Shown here piece after piece: positions 1 through 5,757 of a stretch of DNA of 18,647 bases. The notes under the pieces are model-generated. The model searched no databases. It was not told the origin of the DNA and worked only from the letters and a program-made list of their open reading frames with translations. Positions within the stretch are counted from its first letter, which is position 1, and the number at the start of each line of letters is the position of its first letter. Made by a program: the position numbers and the translations under genes. Where the stretch lies: the NCBI GenBank assembly GCA_050011635.1, contig JBEKIU010000068.1, positions 1 through 18,647 of the forward strand. The letters run 5' to 3'. The DNA comes from Bog-756 sp050011635 (lineage in GTDB: Bacteria; Actinomycetota; Acidimicrobiia; Acidimicrobiales; RAAP-2).

Positions 1-80
1 TCGGCTCTGGGACCTCAGAAGCGCCACTCCCTCTGACAGGCACTGGTGGGGCTGGTGGAGCGGTGGTGGGGCAGGAAGTG

Positions 81-153
81 TGGGGCAGGCAGGGATCGAA
101 CCTGCGACCGAGGGATTATGAGTCCCCTGCTCTGACCACTGAGCTACTGCCCC
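81..153 (-). tRNA. tRNA with CAU anticodon (elongator Met or Ile2)
   Basis: Full cloverleaf on the minus strand, 73 nt without an encoded CCA. The acceptor stem GGGGCAG pairs with CTGCCCC (147-153 with 82-88) and the discriminator is A (81). The D stem is GCTC/GAGC with an 8-nt loop. The anticodon stem GGGGA/TCCCT encloses loop CTCATAA, with anticodon CAT at 118-120. The T arm is GCAGG/CCTGC with loop TTCGATC. The G1-C72 pair rules out the initiator. CAU can be elongator Met or Ile2, whose C34 is modified to lysidine. The D loop, the G-T closing pair of the anticodon stem and the GGTC variable loop resemble E. coli ileX as I recall it, so Ile2 is a serious option. Confidence 0.93.
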
Positions 154-188
154 TGGGTTGGTCGATGCGCGACGGCTTGTGTCCCATA

Positions 189-218
189 CCCCCCTCGGCG
201 GCTCGCCGCCTCGGGGGG
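189..218 (-). terminator. GC-rich hairpin, possible terminator after the HIRAN gene
   Basis: Inverted repeat in the gap between the HIRAN gene stop and the tRNA. Six C (189-194) face six G (213-218), a TC/TC mismatch follows, then GGCGG (197-201) pairs with CCGCC (206-210) around a 4-nt loop. It lies just downstream of the minus-strand gene ending at 302. There is no U-run, as is common in high-GC actinobacteria. It could also act on the tRNA leader. Confidence 0.4.
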
Positions 219-301
219 TGGTGGGATTCTCCCCAGACCGGGAAGGGTACCGGGTTGCCCCCGCTCCACGTCAACCTGGCGTGGCAGTTTCCGAGCCGGT
301 C

Positions 302-808
302 TCAGGTCGATACCGACAACTCGACGTGCATGGAGCCGAGCACGGAGATGCCGTTGCGCACGCCGTTCGTCGACCATTCCATCAAGATCATCCCATGTCC
401 CGCTCTCGTTCCCGAGGGTGCCAGCACATCGGCGATGGGTCCGGGGAGATAGCCCACCCGCTGTCCACCACCGAAAATCGCCAACGCGCTGCGATCCGAA
501 GGATTCGCCGGCTCGTGCCTGATCTCGATCTTCTTCCCCGCCGCGAAATGAGGAAGCTGGAGGGCCTCGTCGTGAAAGGTGACACCGGCCACCCTGGTGT
601 AGAAGACGCCGGGAAGTACCGGTGCACCGTCATCCTCGACCAGCTCCACCGTCCTGGCCTCGTCGAGGAACGGCTTGTACCCGAAGCCGACGATCTCCCC
701 GTCGGCCTGCTCGATCAGGCATCGATCGTCGGCCAGGAACACGGGGAGGACGATGGCGTCCCCTGCTCGCCTCTCATGACCTGGCATCGTTGACCGTCCC
801 TCTGTCAT
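302..808 (-). CDS. Stand-alone HIRAN-domain protein
   Basis: 168 aa. The ATG at 808 is chosen because GAGGAA lies 6 nt upstream; an open frame continues to 946 but has no such signal. Residues 72-130 look like a HIRAN domain: a VAGVTFHD strand, a basic stretch, then the typical EPANPSDRSALAIF and RVGYLP segments. HIRAN domains are known as DNA-end binding modules, for example in HLTF/Rad5 helicases, and also occur alone in bacteria. Here no helicase or nuclease is attached. The N-terminal 70 residues (VLPVFLADD...DGEIVGFGYK) form a further small beta-rich region I do not recognise. It lies downstream of the PH-like gene, separated by about 225 bp, so co-transcription is uncertain. A role in DNA or nucleic-acid binding is inferred from the domain only. 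Confidence 0.72.
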   Translation of the reverse strand: MTEGRSTMPGHERRAGDAIVLPVFLADDRCLIEQADGEIVGFGYKPFLDEARTVELVEDDGAPVLPGVFYTRVAGVTFHDEALQLPHFAAGKKIEIRHEPANPSDRSALAIFGGGQRVGYLPGPIADVLAPSGTRAGHGMILMEWSTNGVRNGISVLGSMHVELSVST

Positions 809-1033
809 CGCTGCTTCCTCGCATGGCCCAGCGCCGCTACGCCGATCGGATTGTTCTTGTTGTCGATACCTCTGTTGCCGGTCTCCGACCCACGTTTCAC
901 GCCACCGCACCCCTACCGACCGAGTTGTGACGCCGCGTAGTGACACCGTGCGAGAGAGGCTAGCGGAGGGGGCCGGCCACTCTGGGCATCGGCCGGAGCC
1001 GAAAGGTCCCGTACCTGTCCTTCCCCAGCGACG

Positions 1034-1444
1034 TCAGGTACCCCCGTGGACGGCTCCGACAACCAGCCAGGCCGGCTTGGCTGCCGTCCAGAACGCGTGG
1101 ACACGTCGGTCACCCGTCTCCACCTCGAGGTGCGCCAGCCTGGCCTTCAAGCGGGTGACCCACGCATTCGTGATCCGCGAGATCCGCAAATCGAGATGGA
1201 CACCCAGCGCGAAGGTGGCGAACAGCAGACGGCGGTCGGTGAGAACCAGGAACCCCTCGGCTTCCGGCTCATCGTGCCCTGCACCGAGCTCTCGCCACTT
1301 CGCCAGCGTGTCGAACTGGATGGCCTCTCCGGCGTCGAGTCTGTCAGCCACAAGCTCCCACCGCTGCGGCATCGACGGGTCACGCCGCAGCCTCTCCCAT
1401 GGTCGCTCAGTGGTCAGATCATTGTGCACCAGCCCCGCACCCAA
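1034..1444 (-). CDS. Small PH-like-domain protein
   Basis: Up to 136 aa. The core, residues 68-120, carries GFLVLTDRRLLFATF followed by LDLRISRITNAWV and a strand that ends in AFW. This is the pattern of bacterial PH-like domain proteins, in which LTDxRLLF is followed by a strand and a hydrophobic segment. Such domains usually bind lipid or protein partners, but the ligand of this one cannot be read from sequence. There are no membrane segments, so it is probably cytosolic. The first start in frame is TTG at 1444; ATG at 1372 (giving 112 aa) is an alternative, and neither has a convincing ribosome site. It precedes the HIRAN gene on the same strand. Confidence 0.55.
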   Translation of the reverse strand: MGAGLVHNDLTTERPWERLRRDPSMPQRWELVADRLDAGEAIQFDTLAKWRELGAGHDEPEAEGFLVLTDRRLLFATFALGVHLDLRISRITNAWVTRLKARLAHLEVETGDRRVHAFWTAAKPAWLVVGAVHGGT

Positions 1445-1992
1445 CTGCCCCTACCGTCGGATAATCCACAAATGACATCCCTCGGAATCTGCCGACAGCC
1501 TACCCCGTGGGGAGGCGCCCCGCGGCATCTGCACGATCCCCAGGGACAGAGCGAGCGGTCGGATTTCCGCCGCCGGAACGCCCAGGTCGTGACCCCCAAC
1601 GAGATCAGCCCGCTTGTCCGGTGCGGCTCCGTCCGTCATGCATCGGGGCCAGGGGAGGTCCTGCCCGCTCCCTACATCGCCGGACCGGGCTCCGCAGTCA
1701 TGTGTGGTGTGGCGGTCGGTCGTTGTCCTGTCGGTCGGCCCAACAGCGGTCGCACTCGTCGCAGTACCTGCCAGCTCCCGAACCGCAGCGGTCTCCCGGG
1801 GCATGGGTGTCCGAATGACCGCAAATCCCACACCCCTTCGAATCCCTGGCCGGCACCGGGAAGAGCGTACGGCAGGTGGGTCCCCGGTCGGAGCGCGGGC
1901 GGGCCCTCCGGCCGGGGCTGACCGTCAGAGCGCGTCCCGGCAATGAGGGATATGGTGGCGCTCGGTAGCGGTTGTCGGGAGAAAGGGCGGCC
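1445..1992. other. Gene-poor stretch upstream of the binding-protein gene
   Basis: About 550 bp between the PH-like gene (minus) and the lipoprotein gene (plus), so it should hold divergent promoters. Several overlapping frames are open, but none except the Cys-rich mini-ORF at 1698-1856 has features of a protein. A -10-like TATGGT (1951-1956) lies about 37 nt before the ATG of the lipoprotein gene, without a recognisable -35. I see no RNA gene or mobile element. Confidence 0.5.
1698..1856 (-). CDS. Possible mini-protein with a zinc-ribbon-like Cys cluster
   Basis: A 52-residue frame from GTG at 1856 with no clear ribosome site. Its centre reads CGICGHSD, then a Cys about ten residues later, then YCDECDRCW, giving seven Cys in about 30 residues. 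The spacing CxxCG...YCDEC..C recalls the N-terminal zinc-binding domain of ClpX (CxFCG...YICDEC..LC). The rest is basic and His-rich. It overlaps no other plausible gene. The same frame stays open upstream into the start of the lipoprotein gene, so the true start is unclear. It may be a small zinc protein, a remnant or chance; the Cys pattern is the only argument. Confidence 0.3.
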   Translation of the reverse strand: MPARDSKGCGICGHSDTHAPGDRCGSGAGRYCDECDRCWADRQDNDRPPHHT

Positions 1993-3336
1993 ATGGGGGA
2001 ACGCCGGGGGAATCGCATCGTACCGGGTGCACTGGCGCTCGGGATCGCCATTGTCGTCGCCGGATGTTCCTCCTCCCCGTCGACGACATCGACGACATCG
2101 ACCAGTGCCGCTCCCACCACATCGTCGACGGCTGGGAAGGCGACAGGCAGTGCACCGGGGGTGACGGCGACAGCCATCAACGTGGGCGCCATCTCCACCC
2201 TCAGCGGCTCCATCGCCGCTGACTTCGACGGCCTGGCTCCCGGAGTCAAAGCCTACTTCGACATGGTCAATGCCCAAGGCGGCATCAACGGGCGGAAACT
2301 GAACCTGGCCTACAACCTCGACGACGGTGGCCAGCCCAGCCAGTTCACCCAGCTGACCCACACCCTCATCGACCAGGACCACGTCTTCGCGGTGATGGTG
2401 GCGTCGTACTGGTTCACTCCCAACTACTTCGTCGAGACCGGCACGCCCACCTACGGCTACAACGTGAGCGGGAACTGGGCCAACGCCCCCAACCTGTTCG
2501 GTGCGGGTGGAAACTCGGTGCAGAACTACGGGGCCGGCGTTCCGTCCTACGTGTACTTCATGAAGAAGACCAAATCGAAGTCGGTTGCGGTGATCAGCTA
2601 CGGGCCCGCCATCACCTCGTCCTACAATGCCTGCTCGACCGCGGCCAACGACCTGCGGAAGAACGGGTACAACGTGAGCTACGAGGATGTCGGTGCCCAA
2701 CTCGGTGGGAGCTACTCGTCCGCTGTGCAGCGAATGCAGCAGGCCGGCGCCGACATGGTGATGTCGTGCATGCAGGAGAGCGACAACATCACCATGGCCC
2801 GGGCCATCCAGCAGTACGGCCTCAAGATCACCCAGCTGTGGCTCAACGGGTACGACCGGTCGCTTCTGACCCAGTACAGCGGTCTGATGAAGGGCGTGTA
2901 CCTGGGGCTCTCGGGGACGGTCCCCTATGAGGCGGCACAGATCGACAACGCCTATCCCGGCATGAAGACCTACATCGAGGAGATGAACAAGTACGAGCCG
3001 GCCTTCACGTACAACGGCACTGCGTTACAGGGCTGGCAGTCCGCCGCCCTGTTGGCCGATGCCATCAAGGCGGCTGGGAAGGACCTGACCCAGGCCAACG
3101 TCATCAACATCACCAATCACTTCACCGCCAACAACGGCGGCGGTGTCTCCACCGTCACCAACTGGGAGACGGCCCACACCCAGACCACCTTTCCGATATG
3201 CGACGCCTACGTGCAGGTCCAGGGCACGAAGTTCGTGCCCGTCTTCCGCAAGGGCAACCAGGTGTTCGTGTGCCTGCAGAACAATGTGAAGGACCCTGTC
3301 CCAGTCACACCACCGGCCGGAACGCCCGGGACGTGA
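1993..3336 (+). CDS. Lipoprotein substrate-binding protein, Leu/Ile/Val receptor type
   Basis: 447 aa. The ATG at 1993 has AAAGGG 5 nt upstream and is preferred over an in-frame TTG at 1972. A lipoprotein signal is clear: basic residues (MGERRGNR), a hydrophobic run, then lipobox VAGC with Cys25 as the lipidated residue. A Ser/Thr linker (26-55) follows, then the binding domain beginning INVGAISTLSG, typical of type I periplasmic binding proteins (Peripla_BP_6) of branched-chain amino acid or amide ABC importers. It should sit on the outer face of the membrane and hand a small solute to a permease. No permease or ATPase gene is adjacent, so it is an orphan here. The ligand is unknown. The gene ends 36 bp before a convergent hydrolase. 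Confidence 0.85.
   Translation: MGERRGNRIVPGALALGIAIVVAGCSSSPSTTSTTSTSAAPTTSSTAGKATGSAPGVTATAINVGAISTLSGSIAADFDGLAPGVKAYFDMVNAQGGINGRKLNLAYNLDDGGQPSQFTQLTHTLIDQDHVFAVMVASYWFTPNYFVETGTPTYGYNVSGNWANAPNLFGAGGNSVQNYGAGVPSYVYFMKKTKSKSVAVISYGPAITSSYNACSTAANDLRKNGYNVSYEDVGAQLGGSYSSAVQRMQQAGADMVMSCMQESDNITMARAIQQYGLKITQLWLNGYDRSLLTQYSGLMKGVYLGLSGTVPYEAAQIDNAYPGMKTYIEEMNKYEPAFTYNGTALQGWQSAALLADAIKAAGKDLTQANVINITNHFTANNGGGVSTVTNWETAHTQTTFPICDAYVQVQGTKFVPVFRKGNQVFVCLQNNVKDPVPVTPPAGTPGT
2080..2102 (+). repeat. 9-bp tandem repeat in the lipoprotein linker
   Basis: TCGACGACA is repeated twice (2080-2088, 2089-2097) followed by a partial copy. It encodes Ser-Thr-Thr units of the low-complexity linker after the lipobox Cys. 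Copy number may vary between strains by slippage without changing frame. Confidence 0.6.
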
Positions 3337-3351
3337 GTCGGAAGGAACGAT

Positions 3352-3382
3352 GGTCCGGGGAGCGTCGAACGCTCACCGGGCC
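3352..3382. terminator. Bidirectional hairpin between convergent genes
   Basis: GGTCCGGGGAGCG (3352-3364) pairs with CGCTCACCGGGCC (3370-3382) around loop TCGAA. There is one mismatch and one G-U pair in 13. It starts 16 nt after the lipoprotein gene stop and covers the stop codon of the opposing hydrolase gene (3373-3375). It can therefore serve both directions. No strong T-run follows, although TTTCTTTT occurs further along on the plus strand. Confidence 0.6.
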
Positions 3383-3969
3383 TGGTCGTCAGCCGTTTCT
3401 TTTGCGTGAGCCTCGGCCCACTCCAGAATGGCGTCGGCCGCGCCCTGGTTGAAGATCACGCCCAGGTGCCCGACGTTCGGCACTTCGAGGACGGTGTGCG
3501 GCCGGGTCGGTCGAGTGGCCCGCTTCGAAACCAATCGGTCTCTCGCCGCGGTGACCACCAGGATCGGTGGACGCGGGCCGGGAATGGCGTCCACGCCTCT
3601 CAGATAGGAACTGTCGGTCCCCATTTCCCTCATGACCGGCAACGGGCCGAAGCGTGAAAGGAAGTGGCCCCGGTGGGGAGTACAGATGGTGACGACGGCG
3701 TCGATGGGTGCTCCCAGCGCCGCGGCGTGCTCGGCGACGAGTCCTCCCATCGAGTGCCCGACGACAACGATGGCGTCATGGGTCTCGGCCAGGTGCTCGT
3801 TGAGCCTGACCAGGCGCTCCGCCGAGGTGGTGAGTGGTCCGAAGGCCAATCGCTCGTTGAAATACTTTGTTCGCCAGCCCTGTTCACGGGCACTGCGCCG
3901 GATCGGAGTAAGAGGCCACTCGTTGCCGGGAGCGGCAAAGCCTCCTACGAAGACGAGCGCTCTGCTCAT
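3373..3969 (-). CDS. Small alpha/beta-hydrolase (esterase/lipase-like)
   Basis: 198 aa from ATG 3969. The fold begins with strand ALVFVGGFAAPGNEW. The nucleophile elbow GHSMGG places Ser73. The acid is probably Asp144 in VVTAARDRLVS, and the base His168 in VPNVGHLG, so a complete Ser-Asp-His triad is visible in the expected order. The segment TICTPHRGH after strand 6 resembles lipase/PGAP1-like hydrolases that deacylate lipids or esters, but the substrate cannot be told. It is short for the family (usually 220-300 aa) with almost no lid. There is no signal peptide, so it is likely cytoplasmic. The upstream ribosome site is weak. It stands alone on its strand, convergent with the lipoprotein gene. 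Confidence 0.82.
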   Translation of the reverse strand: MSRALVFVGGFAAPGNEWPLTPIRRSAREQGWRTKYFNERLAFGPLTTSAERLVRLNEHLAETHDAIVVVGHSMGGLVAEHAAALGAPIDAVVTICTPHRGHFLSRFGPLPVMREMGTDSSYLRGVDAIPGPRPPILVVTAARDRLVSKRATRPTRPHTVLEVPNVGHLGVIFNQGAADAILEWAEAHAKETADDQAR

Positions 3970-4028
3970 CGTTCATCACGTGGATTCGACGTGCGGTGTA
4001 CATCGCGCCCGTGCTGCATCGCACCGGC

Positions 4029-4062
4029 TGCGGTGAAACTGCCCCTGCGGTGAAACTGCCCC
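4029..4062. repeat. Two tandem copies of a 17-bp unit
   Basis: TGCGGTGAAACTGCCCC occurs at 4029-4045 and again directly at 4046-4062, followed by degenerate TGCCCC pieces to about 4080. It lies in the intergenic space upstream of the hydrolase gene. It could be slippage or an operator pair; no partner protein is suggested. Confidence 0.7.
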
Positions 4063-4142
4063 TGCCCCTTCACTGCCCCCCACCCCACTGTCGAGCCGGA
4101 TGCCTCGTCCCCTCGGGAAAATTCTGACACAATCACATCCCT

Positions 4143-4172
4143 CCCGCCATCATCACATTTGACGATGGCGGG
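4143..4172 (-). terminator. Strong terminator-like hairpin after the small-ORF cluster
   Basis: CCCGCCATC (4143-4151) is perfectly complementary to GATGGCGGG (4164-4172). Inside, one A/C mismatch is followed by TCA/TGA and a CATT loop, making a 12-pair stem. It sits 13 bp beyond the stop of the minus-strand gene ending at 4185. The flanking DNA (4115-4142) is locally A/T-richer. Best read as the terminator of that operon. Confidence 0.7.
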
Positions 4173-4184
4173 CGCGGGTACCGG

Positions 4185-4448
4185 TCATTCGGGGCGTGGC
4201 GGGCGGGTCCATCGATGCGAGATCCCGTTCCTCGTCGTCTCGGCGATCTCGTCCGGTCCGAAGCATCGTTGCACCTTCGCCCGGGCTTCCGATCTGGTCA
4301 TGGGCATGCTTTCGATCTGTCCGTCCGTGAACTCGACAGTGACCATGTCCACCCCGGATTCATTCCACGACTCGACGGCAACGAACCTGTCCGCATCGCC
4401 GGGTGTGGCAACGCCGACCGGATCGACGGGGGACACAGGATCTGTCAC
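4185..4448 (-). CDS. Small hypothetical protein, coupled to the upstream mini-ORF
   Basis: 87 aa from GTG 4448. This start is chosen because it overlaps the stop of the upstream ORF as GTGA (4445-4448), a usual sign of translational coupling; an open frame extends to 4613 but reads as low-quality sequence. The protein has a plausible folded core: RFVAVESWNESG, DMVTVEFTDGQIESMP, then a helix MTRSEARAKVQRCF and a basic Pro-rich tail. The two strands and helix suggest a small alpha/beta domain. No family is recognised and there is no signal peptide or membrane segment. It is the last gene before the hairpin at 4143-4172. Confidence 0.5.
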   Translation of the reverse strand: MTDPVSPVDPVGVATPGDADRFVAVESWNESGVDMVTVEFTDGQIESMPMTRSEARAKVQRCFGPDEIAETTRNGISHRWTRPPRPE

Positions 4449-4603
4449 GCGATCAGGGATCGTTCGGTGTCGACCTCGGGTGGCAACGGACCCTTGGAAG
4501 CATGTCCGAGCATGCCCACGAGACACAACGCCATGGCAACGCCTCCCATTCGCTCCGATCGAACCAGAAGCGTGCCGAGTTCGATGGCCCCCCTCGCAAC
4601 CAT
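4445..4603 (-). CDS. Mini-ORF with one hydrophobic segment
   Basis: 52 aa from ATG 4603 with only a weak purine stretch upstream. The frame is open further upstream to 4747, but that part has no protein-like character. A hydrophobic stretch (MGGVAMALCLVGMLGHA, about residues 19-35) is short for a transmembrane helix but possible. Its TGA overlaps the GTG of the next gene, so the two are probably translated together. No family recognised; it could be a small membrane protein or a leader ORF that delivers ribosomes to the next gene. Confidence 0.35.
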   Translation of the reverse strand: MVARGAIELGTLLVRSERMGGVAMALCLVGMLGHASKGPLPPEVDTERSLIA

Positions 4604-4649
4604 CGTCGCCCACGTGCGGTAGGGACTCCGGGGTCCTTTGTCACATTGT

Positions 4650-4675
4650 CCACCGTCGGACGGCCCGGACGGTGG
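4650..4675 (-). repeat. Perfect 8-bp inverted repeat in a small intergenic region
   Basis: CCACCGTC (4650-4657) and GACGGTGG (4668-4675) form a perfect stem with a 10-nt loop. It lies between the ORF that stops at 4775 and the mini-ORF starting at 4603, on the minus transcript. It may terminate the first pair of ORFs or structure the leader of the second. A partly complementary segment at 4703-4713 could form a competing stem. Confidence 0.45.
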
Positions 4676-4774
4676 ATGCACGTCGCGCTCCCCGCTCGGG
4701 GACCGTCCGGTGGGCTCGATCTCAACCCCGTGCTTGGGATCCGCCACCGCGCCAGCCTCCCGACACTGCCCGCC

Positions 4775-5050
4775 CTAGGAGAGGTCGTCGGCGATCCGCT
4801 CGGTCCACCAAGCGTTCAACTCGGACTGGAGCGCCTCATCGAAGCGACCATCGACGAGCAGCACATCAGCCCCTTCGTAGATCACCCGGTCCACGCCCGG
4901 TTGGTTCTCGAGCCACTCGATGCAGCCCTGGACCAACGCCGGTCGAAGTTCGATCCGCTCCGACAACCAGACCTCGCCACCTTCAGGTCGGGATCGGCAG
5001 TTCACGTCTCTCGACGGTGGCGGAGGCGGCTCATCGATGGGATCGCTCAT
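4775..5050 (-). CDS. Small acidic hypothetical protein
   Basis: 91 aa from ATG 5050, whose codon overlaps the stop of the preceding mini-ORF as ATGA (5047-5050). The N-terminus is Pro-rich (residues 8-13) and probably flexible. The rest looks like a compact alpha/beta fold: a helix ALVQGCIEWLENQPG, a strand DRVIYEGADVLLVDG, and a helix FDEALQSELNAWWTERIADDL. The alternation and Trp content argue for a real protein. There is no signal, membrane segment or known motif. No family recognised. Together with the upstream 54-residue ORF it forms a two-gene unit behind tRNA-Asn. Confidence 0.55.
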   Translation of the reverse strand: MSDPIDEPPPPPSRDVNCRSRPEGGEVWLSERIELRPALVQGCIEWLENQPGVDRVIYEGADVLLVDGRFDEALQSELNAWWTERIADDLS

Positions 5051-5211
5051 ACCGCACCACCGGGTACATCGGATCGAAGTGGGAACACCACGCCAAAGGG
5101 ATCATCGAACGTCCATGCAGAGGCGGCTCCGCCGGCCATGAGACTCCACTGTCCACCAGCCTCCGCCGGCACCGAGTCGCCATCAGCCACGAGCCGCCGG
5201 GGCTCGGCCAT
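5047..5211 (-). CDS. Mini-ORF between tRNA-Asn and the acidic hypothetical gene
   Basis: 54 aa from ATG 5211, with GGGA a few bases upstream. An earlier in-frame ATG at 5235 would start 2 nt after the tRNA 3' end, leaving no room for a ribosome site. The sequence is acidic with an aromatic cluster near the C-terminus (AWTFDDPFGVVFPL), looking like a beta-hairpin. Its TGA overlaps the next ATG. No family recognised. Likely a small cytosolic protein co-translated with its downstream neighbour. Confidence 0.4.
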   Translation of the reverse strand: MAEPRRLVADGDSVPAEAGGQWSLMAGGAASAWTFDDPFGVVFPLRSDVPGGAV

Positions 5212-5236
5212 CCATTCCCACTGCGCACAGACCATG

Positions 5237-5309
5237 CTCCGGGGGAGAGACTCGAACTCTCAACCTAGCGGTTAACAGCCGCTCGCTCTGCCGATTGAGC
5301 TACCCCGGA
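5237..5309 (-). tRNA. tRNA-Asn (anticodon GTT)
   Basis: Complete 73-nt cloverleaf on the minus strand. Acceptor TCCGGGG/CCCCGGA (5303-5309 with 5238-5244), discriminator G, anticodon stem AGCGG/CCGCT with loop CTGTTAA, anticodon at 5274-5276, and T arm GAGAG/CTCTC with loop TTCGAGT. CCA is not encoded. A weak -10-like TAGTGT lies at 5352-5357 on the minus strand, about 40 nt upstream. Confidence 0.96.
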
Positions 5310-5421
5310 TGGCACGCTTGGCTGCGCGACGGTGCGGCAGCGCGAAAGAGGACACTAGCCGGTGGGCACCCGGTTCACGGGCAAAGATGCACGGCTCCCC
5401 CACTCCGGGCACAATGGGCCG

Positions 5422-5727
5422 GTGAAGTTTCGCGTGGGCACGGCCATCGCCTTTTGCATCGGATACACGCTCGGGACCAGGGCGGGCCGGGAGCGCTACG
5501 AGCAGATCGTTCGCTTCGCCGGTGGGATCGGCCGTTCACCCCCGGTGTCCGGGACGGCAGGACTGATCGGCAGCAAATCCAAGGCCGCCGCCACCCTCGG
5601 GGTCGAGCGCCTGAAGGACAGCATCGGGGTGCGCCTGGGTTGGCGGGACGGGGACCAGGCTGCTGACGCCATCGCCCTCGATCTGGCCGAGGATCTGGCC
5701 ATCGCCCTCAACGGCCGACGGTCCTGA
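5422..5727 (+). CDS. Small YtxH-like membrane-anchored protein
   Basis: 101 aa from GTG 5422. A longer frame from 5362 adds residues unlike a protein start. The N-terminus KFRVGTAIAFCIGYTLGTRAG is a short glycine-spaced hydrophobic helix followed by Arg, then RERYEQIVRFA, the usual layout of actinobacterial YtxH-domain-like proteins with one N-terminal membrane segment and a cytosolic helix. The C-terminal part (residues 60-98) is helical and acidic. Function is unknown; related proteins are linked only loosely to envelope stress. No ribosome site is present. Instead CACAAT stands exactly 6 nt before the GTG, consistent with a leaderless message. It converges on rpoD with a 25-bp gap. Confidence 0.65.
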   Translation: MKFRVGTAIAFCIGYTLGTRAGRERYEQIVRFAGGIGRSPPVSGTAGLIGSKSKAAATLGVERLKDSIGVRLGWRDGDQAADAIALDLAEDLAIALNGRRS

Positions 5728-5757
5728 CCCGCCCCTGGGCAACGGGCCGAGCTCAGG
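5723..5757. terminator. Imperfect hairpin between convergent gene ends
   Basis: CCTGA (5723-5727) pairs with TCAGG (5753-5757), joining the two opposing stop codons, and inside it CCCG (5728-5731) pairs with CGGG (5743-5746). The 6-nt bulge makes it weak, but it is the only structure in the 25-bp gap between the YtxH-like gene and rpoD. Confidence 0.3.

Noticed and set aside
66..89. 10-bp direct repeat GTGGGGCAGG beside the tRNA 3' end, possible attachment-site remnant
   Set aside because: Too short and G-rich; no integrase or mobile gene is visible nearby, so chance is sufficient.
63..452. Open frame containing GRQGSNLRPRDYESPALT
   Set aside because: This peptide is the translated antisense of the CAU tRNA, a well-known false protein. 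The rest is antisense of the HIRAN gene tail.
1451..1831. Minus-strand 126-codon frame between the PH-like and lipoprotein genes
   Set aside because: No motif, no ribosome site and a composition like random high-GC sequence; it also overlaps the Cys-rich frame, which looks better.
4159..5275. Plus-strand frames of 369 and 290 codons
   Set aside because: They run antisense to the small minus ORFs and the longer ends read (LRGRDSNSQPSG) into the tRNA-Asn gene, another typical tRNA artefact.
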